NCBI RefSeq assembly: GCF_018310535.1
Contig: NZ_CP074102.1
Location: forward strand, 2,666,001 to 2,730,000
DNA length: 64,000 nt
From: Streptomyces mirabilis
Lineage (GTDB): Bacteria > Actinomycetota > Actinomycetes > Streptomycetales > Streptomycetaceae
Reading direction: 5' to 3'
Of this stretch, positions 1 through 9,170 are shown one piece after another. The position numbers were made by a program, and so were the translations under genes. Position 1 is the stretch's first letter, and every line of letters starts with the position of its first letter. The notes under the pieces are model-generated. The model was not told where the DNA came from and searched no databases. It was given only the letters and a program-made list of their open reading frames with translations.

Positions 1-4
1 GCCG

Positions 5-360
5 GCGCCTCGCACGGTCGTACGCGGCCCGCCTCCGCACGGTCTGCGCGAGGGCGGACCCTCGCGGTCGTACACAGTCCGAGCCTCGCGCAAGGTCGCG
101 CACGGGCCGGCCCCACGCAGGTCATGCGCGGTGGCGGGCCCCGGCGTCGTACACGGGTCGCTCGCCGGGGCGGGCCCTGTCGGTCCTGCGCGAGCGGCAC
201 CGCCCGGTTCTGCTCGGCTGGAGTCCGGCGCGGGTCGTGCACGGTCCGAACCCGTGCGGTCGGTTCCGACCGGGGCCGCCCGGCTCGTACGCGGCGGCCC
301 GGCCTCGCACGGTCGTACGTGGCCGGGGCCCCGCGCAGTCGTACGTCGCCGGGGCCCGCG
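5..360. repeat. Degenerate GC-rich direct repeats downstream of dasA
   Basis: About six imperfect copies of a short unit with the core CGCACGGTCGTACG and neighbouring GGCCCGGCC/CCGGGGCC blocks lie here, for example near 11-30, 66-80, 145-155, 283-300, 305-325 and 336-355. Spacing is irregular, so this is a degenerate family rather than a clean tandem array. Open frames through it are arginine/glycine/proline rich with no ribosome binding site. I see no gene between base 1 and the dasA stop at 523. A small hairpin around 451-467 near the dasA 3' end may help termination. Confidence 0.5.
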
Positions 361-522
361 TGGTCGTGCGGGAAGCGGTAGGAACCTGGCCCAAAGGGCC
401 TCGGCAGGCACGCCCGAGAACATCCCGGGATCGCCCCGGACGTACTCGGACGTGCCCCCGGAGGCACACCCCGGGCGAAGCCCAGGACGTGCCCCGGGGT
501 CCCACCTCGCCCCGCGCTCACG

Positions 523-1809
523 TCACTTGGTGTTGATGACCTTGTCGATCGCGGCGTCCGCGTCCTTCGCGGCGGCCTCGACCGACTTCCTGCCGGTGCC
601 GATGTTCTGCAGCATGGTCTGCAGGACCTGGGCCTTCTCGACCTGGCCCCAGCCGGGAGCCATCGGCACGAACCAGTTGGACTCGGCCGCGGTGGCCGGA
701 ACCACGGTCGCCGGGTCGTTCTTGAGGGTGGCGAGGTCGGTCTTGTTGTTGGGCAGGTTGCCCTTGGCCATCAGACCCTTCTGACCGGCGGAACCCGTGA
801 AGGCGTTGATCCACTCGGCGGCGAGCGCCTGCGCCTTGGACTTCACCGGGACGGCGAGGTCGGAACCGCCGAGGAAGACGGGGAGGTTCTTGCCGGACGG
901 GCCGGGCATCACGAAGTTCTCGAGGTTGCCCTTGAGCTTGCCGGTCTTGTCGTTCTTCGGGTCCTCGGAGGTCGCACCCTCCCACGCGGCGCCGAAGATC
1001 ATGGCGGACTTGCCCTGGCCGTAGACGATGTAACGGTCGGACTCGTCCTTGGTCTTGTCGCCGTGCATGTACTTGTCGACGATGGTCTTCCAGTCGTTGA
1101 GTCCCTTGATGGACTCCGGGGACGACAGGTTGGCCTTCCACTGGCCGCCGTCCTCCTTGGCGATGGAGCCGCCGGCGTCGTAGACGAAGGACATCGCGGC
1201 GTACCAGTCACGCGTCGGCTGGTACCAGGCGCTGAACTTGCTCCCCTCCTTCTTCTGGATCTTGTCCAGGTCGGAGATGAGCTCCGTGTACGTCTTCGGG
1301 GGCGACTTGACACCGACCGAAGCCGCCACGTCCTTGCGCCAGTTGCCGACGCGGCCACCGGCGTAGTACGGCACGCCGTAGGTCTTGCCGTCGTAGGTGA
1401 CGGAGGCCTTCAGGCCGTCCAGCCACGCGGCCGAGTTGTCGAGCTTCGACGCGTCGATGGGAGCGAAGGCGCCCTTGACCATGTAGCCGAGCATCTCGGT
1501 GTTGCCCATCTCGACCACGTCGGGGGCCTTGTCCGTGGCGAGGACCGCGTCGAGCTTGGTGTTCTTGTCCGGCCAGCCGTAGTACTCGTGGTTGATCTTG
1601 ACGCCCGGGTGCGCCTTCTGCACCGCCGCGTCGGCGGCCTTCACCAGCTCGGGCCAGTTGTTCTGCGCGTCCACCGTGAGCCAGACGGTCAGTGCCTTCG
1701 CGTCCGCGCCCTTGTCCGACCCCCCGGACTTGTTGTCGCTGCTCCCGCACGCCGCGATGGAGACCATCATGCCCGCGATACCGATCGCGGCTGCCAGCTT
1801 CCGCTTCAC
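523..1809 (-). CDS. dasA: DasA, sugar ABC transporter solute-binding lipoprotein
   Basis: This is the extracellular lipoprotein that captures N-acetylglucosamine oligomers (chitobiose) for an ABC importer. The GTG start at 1809 follows a GAGGAGGGTGG ribosome binding site and gives 428 residues. The N-terminus VKRKLAAAIGIAGMMVSIAAC is a lipoprotein signal with a lipobox cysteine about residue 21, followed by a Ser/Gly/Asp-rich linker and a family-1 extracellular binding fold (TVWLTVDAQNNWPEL onward). It is divergent from dasR across a 425-bp region holding three DasR-type operators, the das arrangement of Streptomyces, which is why I use the symbol. The permease genes dasB/dasC expected after dasA are not found in the 522 bp left at the window edge. 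Substrate assignment rests on the das context; the fold itself only shows a sugar-binding protein. Confidence 0.85.
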   Translation of the reverse strand: MKRKLAAAIGIAGMMVSIAACGSSDNKSGGSDKGADAKALTVWLTVDAQNNWPELVKAADAAVQKAHPGVKINHEYYGWPDKNTKLDAVLATDKAPDVVEMGNTEMLGYMVKGAFAPIDASKLDNSAAWLDGLKASVTYDGKTYGVPYYAGGRVGNWRKDVAASVGVKSPPKTYTELISDLDKIQKKEGSKFSAWYQPTRDWYAAMSFVYDAGGSIAKEDGGQWKANLSSPESIKGLNDWKTIVDKYMHGDKTKDESDRYIVYGQGKSAMIFGAAWEGATSEDPKNDKTGKLKGNLENFVMPGPSGKNLPVFLGGSDLAVPVKSKAQALAAEWINAFTGSAGQKGLMAKGNLPNNKTDLATLKNDPATVVPATAAESNWFVPMAPGWGQVEKAQVLQTMLQNIGTGRKSVEAAAKDADAAIDKVINTK

Positions 1810-1905
1810 GCCACCCTCCTCAGGGATGCCATAAACCCCCCTGCCCACCGCGGTGACACATGCCGAAGCGCTGCCGAGTACTGCCCGTGGGACTGGGACT
1901 GGACC

Positions 1906-1921
1906 AATGGTGTAGACCAGT
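1906..1921 (-). promoter_or_regulatory. DasR operator (dre), dasA side, site 1
   Basis: On the minus strand this reads ACTGGTCTACACCATT, close to the 16-bp dre consensus ACTGGTCTAGACCACT. It lies about 100 bp upstream of the dasA start, so DasR bound here would block dasA. GlcNAc-6-phosphate is the known ligand that releases DasR. Confidence 0.85.
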
Positions 1922-1929
1922 ACGGGGAG

Positions 1930-1945
1930 CTTGGCCTAGACCTAG
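1930..1945 (-). promoter_or_regulatory. DasR operator (dre), dasA side, site 2 (weaker)
   Basis: On the minus strand this reads CTAGGTCTAGGCCAAG. The GGTCTAG core matches the dre consensus, while the outer bases diverge. It starts 24 bp from site 1 on the same strand, so the two sites could be bound cooperatively. Confidence 0.6.
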
Positions 1946-2085
1946 AGGGGTGTCAAGGGTGTGTAAGCCCGACTGGTCGTCCGTTATGGGACCTACATAT
2001 GCAAGGACCTTTAAGTAGGTAAGTGGCATAAACGGCGAGGCCGTTCACCGGCCTCGCGCGCCTCCCGGCCACCCCGAGTCGACGC

Positions 2086-2101
2086 TATGGACTAGACCAA
2101 C
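2086..2101 (+). promoter_or_regulatory. DasR operator (dre) in front of dasR
   Basis: The sequence TATGGACTAGACCAAC keeps the GG-N-CTAGACCA core of the dre consensus. It lies about 130 bp before the dasR start, which suggests autoregulation. Confidence 0.6.
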
Positions 2102-2186
2102 GAGTACGCCGACGGTATATAGAGGGGATCACGGAGCGTGCGGAGGGACACTCACACACGAAGCCGTGCCACGATGTGAGCCGTGA

Positions 2187-2999
<813 letters not shown>

Positions 3000-3085
3000 G
3001 GTCAAGGCTAGTTCGCGTTTTTCTCGCGCATGACGTCCGGCCGACTCGGGAAATTCGCCGCGAGATTCGTCGGCATAAAGCAAGG

Positions 3086-3127
3086 CAGATGCGCCAGTAG
3101 CCGGAGCCGGCTTTACTGGCGCATCTG
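3086..3127 (+). terminator. Hairpin terminator after dasR
   Basis: Two 14-bp perfectly complementary arms (CAGATGCGCCAGTA at 3086-3099 and its complement at 3114-3127) enclose a loop that can itself pair through GCCGG/CCGGC. There is no U-run, which is usual for Streptomyces terminators. Confidence 0.7.
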
Positions 3128-3148
3128 TCACGTGCGCGAATCGACAGC

Positions 3149-3518
3149 TCACCAACCCGCCGAGCCGCCCTCTCGCGATCTGACTGGGCGGTGACGTACG
3201 CGTAGGCGCCGCAGGTGTCCACGTAGAGGGTGCCACCGTCTTCGAGACAGACGTGGAAATTGACCAGAGCGCCTGACCCCCGCTGGAGTCCCCGCTGCTG
3301 ACGGACCACTCCGCCACCACGCCCCTGCCGTCCTTGCGGTTGCCCCTCAGGCCGAATATCCCGCCGTCCGGCTCGACGTAGGCTTCGCCGTCGCCCCGCT
3401 CGGGACCCCAAGAGGCCGCCTTCGTGCATGCGTACTCACGAGCCGTCGACGCCCAGGCGGGTGAGGCGGACGAAACGGTGACACAGAGTACAACTCGAGC
3501 CAACACAAATCGGACCAC
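3149..3518 (-). pseudogene. Frameshifted small secreted protein
   Basis: On the minus strand a frame begins with a signal-peptide-like segment (VVRFVLARVVLCVTVSSA, then SPAWA) and continues with TAREYACTKAASWGPERGD and EPDGGIFGLRGNRKDG. At the run of five C at 3277-3281 the sensible reading jumps to another frame, giving ALVNFHVCLEDGGTLYVDTC and GAYAYVTAQ. One extra base in that run would join the two into one secreted cysteine-containing protein of roughly 110-120 residues. The end is uncertain: the second frame does not stop before the hairpin, and a stop in the third frame lies at 3149-3151. This is either a decayed gene or a sequencing error in a homopolymer. I do not recognise the family. 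Confidence 0.5.
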
Positions 3519-3832
3519 AGCGGGGCAAGAGAAATCAGGAATCCAGGCTTCCGTAAATAGCGTGCGCAATTCGGGAATTCCGTCGGCGCCACCGGATTCG
3601 GAATGCGGTGATCATGAATGATTTGCGCGACCACGGACCGATTGCCCGGCTCTGTCGGGAACATGGGCCCGCCCCCGCACATGGTGGTTCGAACCACCGT
3701 CATCCGGATCCTCGTCGCGCCGATCAGCCCTGTGCGGACCGATATGCGGGCGAGGGGTTCCGCTGGGCTGACACCGTCGCCTAGATTGCCTGCGCATTGC
3801 ACAGGTGAACAGCGAGGGGACGGAGCCGCCGT

Positions 3833-4114
3833 ATGTCAGACGTGTCAGACGTTTCAGACGCGCCGAAGGTCGAACCGCCGGTGGTGACACCGATCCGGGT
3901 GGTCATCGCCCTGTGCCTGATCGCCCCGTTCGTGGCGATGCTGTGGGTCGGCTCCTACGCCAAGACCGACCCGGCGTTCATCGGCATCCCGTTCTTCTAC
4001 TGGTACCAGATGCTGTGGGTGCTCGTCTCCACGGCGCTCACCGTGACCGCGTACCAGCTGTGGCAGCGTGACCAGCGCGCCCGCGCCTCCCAGGGCGGGG
4101 GTGCGGCGAAGTGA
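3833..4114 (+). CDS. DUF3311 small membrane protein (symporter partner)
   Basis: This 93-residue protein has two predicted membrane helices (IRVVIALCLIAPFVAMLWVG and WYQMLWVLVSTALTVTAYQL). DUF3311 proteins are typically encoded immediately before a sodium:solute symporter, as here, and probably act as its accessory subunit. The ATG follows GAGGGGACGG. Its stop overlaps the GTG of the next gene by 4 bp, so translation is likely coupled. The N-terminus contains a short duplicated SDVSDVSD segment. Confidence 0.85.
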   Translation: MSDVSDVSDAPKVEPPVVTPIRVVIALCLIAPFVAMLWVGSYAKTDPAFIGIPFFYWYQMLWVLVSTALTVTAYQLWQRDQRARASQGGGAAK

Positions 4115-5721
4115 AGGACGGTGTGAACGGCGTCGCGCTCGGCGTCTTCATCTTCTTCTTCCTGGCCGTCACGGTCATGGGCTTCCTGGCCGCGCGCTGG
4201 CGCAGGGCGGACGACGAGCACAGCCTCGACGAATGGGGCCTGGGCGGACGGTCGTTCGGTACCTGGGTCACCTGGTTCCTGCTCGGCGGCGACCTCTACA
4301 CGGCGTACACCTTCGTCGCCGTACCGGCGGCGATCTACGCGGCGGGCGCGGCCGGCTTCTTCGCCGTTCCGTACACGATCCTCGTCTACCCACTGATCTT
4401 CACGTTCCTCCCCCGCCTGTGGTCGGTCTCCCACAAGCACGGGTACGTGACGACCTCCGACTTCGTGCGCGGGCGCTTCGGTTCGAAGGGCCTGTCCCTC
4501 GCCGTGGCCGTGACCGGCATCCTCGCCACCATGCCGTACATCGCGCTCCAGCTGGTCGGCATCCAGGCCGTCCTGGACGTGATGGGCGTGGGCGGCGGCG
4601 AGAACACGAACTGGTTCGTGAAGGACCTTCCGCTCCTCATCGCGTTCGGCGTGCTGGCCGCGTACACCTACTCCTCGGGGCTGCGGGCGCCCGCCCTGAT
4701 CGCGTTCGTGAAGGACACCTTGATCTACATCGTGATCGCGGTGGCCATCATCTACATCCCGATCAAGCTGGGCGGGTTCGACGAGATCTTCAAGGCGGCG
4801 AGCGACAAGTACACGGCGGCGGGGGCGGGCGGGCTCGTGCCCGCCGAAGCGGGCCAGTGGACGTACGCCACGCTCGCGCTCGGGTCGGCGCTCGCGCTGT
4901 TCATGTACCCGCACTCGATCACGGCGACGCTCTCCAGCCGCAGCCGTGAGGTGATCCGCCGCAACACCACGATCCTTCCTCTCTACTCCCTGATGCTGGG
5001 GCTGCTCGCCCTGCTCGGGTTCATGGCGATCGCGGCCGGGGTCAAGGTCACCAACGGTCAGCTCGCCATCCCCCAGCTCTTCGAGAACATGTTCCCGGAC
5101 TGGTTCGCGGGGGTGGCCTTCGCGGCGATCGGCATCGGAGCGCTCGTGCCGGCGGCCATCATGTCCATCGCGGCCGCGAACCTCTTCACCCGCAACATAT
5201 ACAAGGACTTCATCAAGCCGGACGCGACCCCGCAGCAGGAGACCAGGGTCTCCAAGCTGGTGTCACTGCTGGTGAAGGTGGGCGCGCTGGTCTTCGTCCT
5301 GACGATGGACAAGACCGTCGCGATCAACTTCCAGCTCCTGGGCGGCATCTGGATCCTCCAGACCTTCCCGGCGCTGGTCGGTGGCCTGTTCACCCGCTGG
5401 TTCCACCGCTGGGCGCTGCTCGGGGGCTGGGCAGTGGGCATGCTGTACGGCACGCTCGCCGCGTACGGGGTCGCCTCTCCCACCCAGAAGCACTTCGGCG
5501 GCAGTTCCAAGGAGATCCCGGGCATCGGGGAGATCGGCTACATCGGTCTGACGGCCTTCGTCCTGAACGCCGTGGTCAGCGTCGTCCTCACCTTCGCCCT
5601 CCGCGCCTTCAACGCGCCCGACGGCGTCGACGAGACGTCTCCGGAGGACTACACGGCGGACGCGGGCGACCCGGGCGTCGAGGCGGAACTTCCCCCGGCC
5701 ACGGCCGGTTCCACCCACTGA
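4111..5721 (+). CDS. Sodium:solute symporter (SSS family, MctP-like)
   Basis: This is a 536-residue polytopic membrane protein of the SSF family, with about 13 hydrophobic segments from residue 8 onward. It has typical SSS segments such as LGGRSFGTWVTWFLLGGDLY near residues 46-65 and ALVPAAIMSIAAANLFTRNI in the second half. Together with the upstream DUF3311 gene this matches monocarboxylate/organic-acid uptake systems (MctP type), though the substrate cannot be read from the sequence. The C-terminal tail is acidic and hydrophilic. It starts with GTG overlapping the DUF3311 stop and ends just before a long inverted repeat that can terminate transcription. Confidence 0.85.
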   Translation: MKDGVNGVALGVFIFFFLAVTVMGFLAARWRRADDEHSLDEWGLGGRSFGTWVTWFLLGGDLYTAYTFVAVPAAIYAAGAAGFFAVPYTILVYPLIFTFLPRLWSVSHKHGYVTTSDFVRGRFGSKGLSLAVAVTGILATMPYIALQLVGIQAVLDVMGVGGGENTNWFVKDLPLLIAFGVLAAYTYSSGLRAPALIAFVKDTLIYIVIAVAIIYIPIKLGGFDEIFKAASDKYTAAGAGGLVPAEAGQWTYATLALGSALALFMYPHSITATLSSRSREVIRRNTTILPLYSLMLGLLALLGFMAIAAGVKVTNGQLAIPQLFENMFPDWFAGVAFAAIGIGALVPAAIMSIAAANLFTRNIYKDFIKPDATPQQETRVSKLVSLLVKVGALVFVLTMDKTVAINFQLLGGIWILQTFPALVGGLFTRWFHRWALLGGWAVGMLYGTLAAYGVASPTQKHFGGSSKEIPGIGEIGYIGLTAFVLNAVVSVVLTFALRAFNAPDGVDETSPEDYTADAGDPGVEAELPPATAGSTH

Positions 5722-5764
5722 GCCCGGGGGCCTCGCCCCCAGGCCCCGGGTTCGTGCGTTGACT

Positions 5765-5853
5765 GCGGGTGGGTGGAGGCTGGTCGCGCAGTTTCCCGCG
5801 CCCCTAAAAGCCTGGGGCGCGGGAAACTGCGCGCCAAGCCTCCACCCACCCGC
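5765..5853. repeat. Long near-perfect inverted repeat (Streptomyces intergenic hairpin)
   Basis: Two arms of about 42 bp (5765-5806 and 5812-5853) are almost perfectly complementary. The outer part is GCGGGTGGGTGGAGGC and the inner part GCGCAGTTTCCCGCGCCCC, with a 5-base loop. The inner segment is a motif I recognise as widespread between Streptomyces genes. It lies between the symporter stop and the acetyltransferase start and can act as a terminator in either direction. Confidence 0.85.
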
Positions 5854-5940
5854 AGCCGAAGAACCGCGCGAACAACCCCCACGGGCCGTCGGACGAAAAT
5901 CCGGCGGCCCGTTCCCACACCCTGTTGCACACTCACCGGC

Positions 5941-6447
5941 ATGGACCTCAGCATCAGACACGCCCACCCCCACGAATACGACCGCATCGGCGAGATCACC
6001 GCACAGGCCTACCTCGGCGACGGCCTGCTCGACTTCGGGGAGAGTGACGAGTACCTCGGCGAACTGCGGGACGTGGCCAAACGGGCCGCCGCCGCGGACG
6101 TCCTCGTCGCCGTCGACCACGACCACATCCTCGGCGTCGTGACCTTCGTACCGCGCGGCGGCCCCATGGCCGACATAGCCCGCCCCGGCGAAGCCGAGAT
6201 CCGTATGCTCGCCGTCGCACGCGAGTCCCGCGGCCGAGGTGCCGGCGAGACCCTCGTCCGCGCCTGCGTCGACCACGCACGCGCCACCACCGGCTGCGTA
6301 CGCGTCGTGCTCTCCACCCAGCGCACCATGCACGCCGCCCACCGCATCTACGAACGCCTCGGCTTCACCCGCACCCCCGACCGCGACTGGAACCCGCTCC
6401 CGGACCTCGACGACATCACTCTCCTCACCTACGAGTTGACACTCTGA
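5941..6447 (+). CDS. GNAT-family N-acetyltransferase
   Basis: This 168-residue protein has the GNAT fold. The acetyl-CoA loop is IRMLAVARESRGRGAGETLV (R/Q-x-x-G-x-G/A), followed by a C-terminal strand containing AAHRIYERLGF. The ATG at 5941 was chosen because it opens directly with the conserved MDLSIRHAHPHEYDRIGEIT start of this family; an in-frame extension upstream runs back into the inverted repeat. The substrate is unknown. It is probably monocistronic: a hairpin lies before it, and the NrdR/riboswitch region begins right after its stop. Confidence 0.85.
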   Translation: MDLSIRHAHPHEYDRIGEITAQAYLGDGLLDFGESDEYLGELRDVAKRAAAADVLVAVDHDHILGVVTFVPRGGPMADIARPGEAEIRMLAVARESRGRGAGETLVRACVDHARATTGCVRVVLSTQRTMHAAHRIYERLGFTRTPDRDWNPLPDLDDITLLTYELTL

Positions 6448-6457
6448 CACCGGCACG

Positions 6458-6504
6458 ACACAACATCTGGTGGTGTCACCGCAGCCCGGCACAAGATGTA
6501 TGCT
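6458..6504 (+). promoter_or_regulatory. Pair of NrdR-type boxes upstream of nrdAB
   Basis: Two 16-bp sequences, ACACAACATCTGGTGG (6458-6473) and GCACAAGATGTATGCT (6489-6504), each resemble the NrdR box consensus acaCwAtATaTwgtgt. Their starts are exactly 31 bp apart, three helical turns, which is the hallmark spacing of NrdR sites. They lie between the acetyltransferase and the riboswitch, where the nrdAB promoter should be. Confidence 0.75.
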
Positions 6505-6510
6505 CATGCT

Positions 6511-6628
6511 CGCTGTCGCCGCAGGGGAATCCGGTGCAAATCCGGAACTGTCCCGCAACGGTGTACTTGTACGTGTTCGCACGCCCGCGCCCATGTACTC
6601 GCGTCAGTCCGAGGACCTGCCGACAGCG
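6511..6628 (+). promoter_or_regulatory. Cobalamin (B12) riboswitch upstream of nrdAB
   Basis: The core has the recognisable cobalamin aptamer parts: GCAGGGGAATCCGGTGCAAA, TCCGGAACTGTCCCGCAACG, and the downstream CAGTCCGAGGACCTGCC B12-box region. The outer helix closes CGCTGTCG (6511-6518) with CGACAGCG (6621-6628). A GC-rich stretch up to the nrdA ribosome binding site can form the expression platform. In Streptomyces this riboswitch is known to shut off the class I reductase when B12 is present, so that the B12-dependent class II enzyme is used. Confidence 0.95.
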
Positions 6629-6758
6629 CGCCCGGCCATCCGGCCCGGGTGCATGACGTCCGGGCCTCGCGGAATGGGCCGGTGGACGCGACGCCGTGTG
6701 CGCTCGTGAGCTGCCCTGCCCTCCGCCAGGCCCCGTGCCTAGCGAGGGAGAGCCCCAA

Positions 6759-9170
6759 GTGACCATCGCGCCAGCCGACCCGGCTTCAGCTACCGCTTTC
6801 GCACAGCAGAAGCAGGAGCAGCAGCGGAAGCAGGCCCCGGTGGAGACGGACGGTCCCGGTACCACGCTGCTGCGTACCCTGACCGACCTCACCGCCGACC
6901 TCCCCGACGCCGACCCCGGCCGGGTCGCCGCCGCCACGCTGCGCGGCCGGTCCGCGCGCGCGGACGACACGGAACTGCGCGAGCTGGCCACCGAGGCGGC
7001 CGCGGGCCTCATCTCCGAGGACCCCGCCTACTCCCGGCTGGCGGCCAGGCTGCTGACGATCAGCATCGCGGCGGAGGCCGCCTCGCAGGGCGTCACGTCC
7101 TTCTCCGAGTCGATCGCCACGGGTCACCGCGAAGGCCTGATCGCCGACCGCACGGCGGAGTTCGTCCAGCTGCACACGGCCCGGCTGGACGCGCTGATCG
7201 ACACCGACGGCGACGACCGCTTCGGCTACTTCGGCCTGCGCACCCTGCACAGCCGCTATCTGCTCCGGCACCCGATCACCCGCAAGGTCATCGAGACGCC
7301 CCAGCACTTCATGCTGCGCGTGGCGTCGGGCCTGGCCGAGGACGACACGAACCGGGCCCTGGACGAGGTCGCGGCGCTCTACGGGCTCATGAGCCGCCTC
7401 GACTACCTCCCCTCGTCCCCCACGCTGTTCAACTCCGGTACACGGCACCCGCAGATGTCGTCCTGCTACCTCCTCGACTCCCCACTGGACGAGCTGGACT
7501 CCATCTACGACCGCTACCACCAGGTGGCCCGCCTCTCGAAGCACGCGGGTGGCATCGGTCTTTCGTACTCCCGGATCCGTTCGCGCGGTTCGCTGATCCG
7601 CGGTACGAACGGGCACTCCAACGGGATCGTCCCGTTCCTGAAGACCCTCGACGCCTCGGTCGCCGCCGTGAACCAGGGCGGCCGGCGCAAGGGCGCGGCC
7701 GCGGTCTACCTGGAGACCTGGCACTCCGACATCGAGGAGTTCCTGGAGCTGCGCGACAACACCGGTGAGGACGCCCGCCGTACGCACAACCTGAACCTCG
7801 CGCACTGGATCCCGGACGAGTTCATGCGCCGGGTCGACGCCGACGGGCAGTGGTCCCTCTTCTCGCCCTCCGACGTGCCCGAGCTGGTCGACCTGTGGGG
7901 CGACGAGTTCGACGCCGCGTACCGCAGGGCGGAGGCGGCCGGTCTCGCCAAGAAGACCATCCCGGCCCGTGACCTCTACGGCCGCATGATGCGTACCCTC
8001 GCGCAGACCGGCAACGGCTGGATGACCTTCAAGGACGCCGCCAACCGCACCGCCAACCAGACGGCGGAGCCGGGCCACACCGTCCACTCCTCGAATCTGT
8101 GCACCGAGATCCTGGAGGTCACGGACGACGGGGAGACGGCGGTCTGCAACCTCGGCTCGGTCAACCTCGGCGCCTTCGTCGTCGACGGGGACATCGACTG
8201 GGAGCGGCTGGACGAGACGGTCCGCACCGCCGTCACCTTCCTCGACCGTGTCGTCGACATCAACTTCTACCCGACCGAGCAGGCCGGCCGGTCGAACGCG
8301 AAGTGGCGGCCCGTGGGCCTCGGCGCGATGGGGCTCCAGGACGTCTTCTTCAAGCTGCGCGTGCCCTTCGACTCGCCCCGGGCCCGCGCGCTCTCCACCC
8401 GGATCGCCGAGCGGATCATGCTCGCCGCGTACGAGGCTTCGGCCGACCTCGCGGAGCGCAGCGGCCCGCTCCCGGCCTGGGAGAAGACCCGTACGGCCCG
8501 TGGCGTCCTGCACCCCGACCACTACGGCGTGGAGCTGACCTGGCCGGAGCGCTGGGCGGCGCTGCGGGAACGTATCGCCGCCGTGGGCATGCGCAACTCC
8601 CTCCTCCTCGCCATCGCGCCCACCGCCACCATCGCGTCCATCGCGGGCGTGTACGAGTGCATCGAGCCGCAGGTGTCCAACCTGTTCAAGCGCGAGACGC
8701 TCTCCGGTGAGTTCCTCCAGGTCAACTCCTACCTGGTGAACGAGCTGAAGAACCTCGGCGTGTGGGACGCGCAGACCCGGGAGGCGCTGCGCGAGTCCAA
8801 CGGTTCGGTGCAGGGCTTCACCTGGGTCCCGCAGGACGTCCGCGACCTGTACCGCACGGCCTGGGAGATCCCGCAGCGCGGCCTGATCGACATGGCCGCC
8901 GCCCGCACCCCGTTCCTGGACCAGGCCCAGTCCCTGAACCTCTTCCTGGAGACGCCGACCATCGGCAAGCTCTCCTCGATGTACGCGTACGCCTGGAAGT
9001 CCGGCCTGAAGACGACGTACTACCTGCGCTCCCGCCCGGCGACCCGTATCGCCCGCGCCGCCCAGGCACAGGCCCAGCCCGAGAAGACCATCCCCGTGCA
9101 GGCGATCCCCGACGAGGACGCCGTCGCCTGCTCCCTTGAGAACCCCGAGTCCTGCGAGGCCTGCCAGTAA
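6759..9170 (+). CDS. nrdA: Ribonucleotide reductase large subunit NrdA (class I)
   Basis: This is the catalytic subunit that reduces ribonucleoside diphosphates to deoxyribonucleotides. The GTG at 6759 follows GCGAGGGAGAG and gives 803 residues. An N-terminal regulatory part is followed by the barrel, with the active-site cysteines in MSSCYLLDS and SNLCTEILEVT, the radical-transfer tyrosines in TYYLRSRPAT, and the redox-active C-terminal tail CSLENPESCEACQ. It overlaps nrdB (TAATG) and is read from the NrdR/B12-riboswitch leader, so expression should fall when B12 is available or when NrdR is bound. Confidence 0.95.
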   Translation: MTIAPADPASATAFAQQKQEQQRKQAPVETDGPGTTLLRTLTDLTADLPDADPGRVAAATLRGRSARADDTELRELATEAAAGLISEDPAYSRLAARLLTISIAAEAASQGVTSFSESIATGHREGLIADRTAEFVQLHTARLDALIDTDGDDRFGYFGLRTLHSRYLLRHPITRKVIETPQHFMLRVASGLAEDDTNRALDEVAALYGLMSRLDYLPSSPTLFNSGTRHPQMSSCYLLDSPLDELDSIYDRYHQVARLSKHAGGIGLSYSRIRSRGSLIRGTNGHSNGIVPFLKTLDASVAAVNQGGRRKGAAAVYLETWHSDIEEFLELRDNTGEDARRTHNLNLAHWIPDEFMRRVDADGQWSLFSPSDVPELVDLWGDEFDAAYRRAEAAGLAKKTIPARDLYGRMMRTLAQTGNGWMTFKDAANRTANQTAEPGHTVHSSNLCTEILEVTDDGETAVCNLGSVNLGAFVVDGDIDWERLDETVRTAVTFLDRVVDINFYPTEQAGRSNAKWRPVGLGAMGLQDVFFKLRVPFDSPRARALSTRIAERIMLAAYEASADLAERSGPLPAWEKTRTARGVLHPDHYGVELTWPERWAALRERIAAVGMRNSLLLAIAPTATIASIAGVYECIEPQVSNLFKRETLSGEFLQVNSYLVNELKNLGVWDAQTREALRESNGSVQGFTWVPQDVRDLYRTAWEIPQRGLIDMAAARTPFLDQAQSLNLFLETPTIGKLSSMYAYAWKSGLKTTYYLRSRPATRIARAAQAQAQPEKTIPVQAIPDEDAVACSLENPESCEACQ

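Noticed and set aside
131..784. Long open frame on the plus strand from the repeat region into dasA
   Set aside because: It is Arg/Gly/Pro rich in the repeats and then runs antisense through dasA, with no ribosome binding site; it follows from high GC.
3000..3430. A second, intact gene on the plus strand after dasR
   Set aside because: Plus-strand frames there lack start signals and cross the terminator hairpin; the protein-like signal is on the minus strand.
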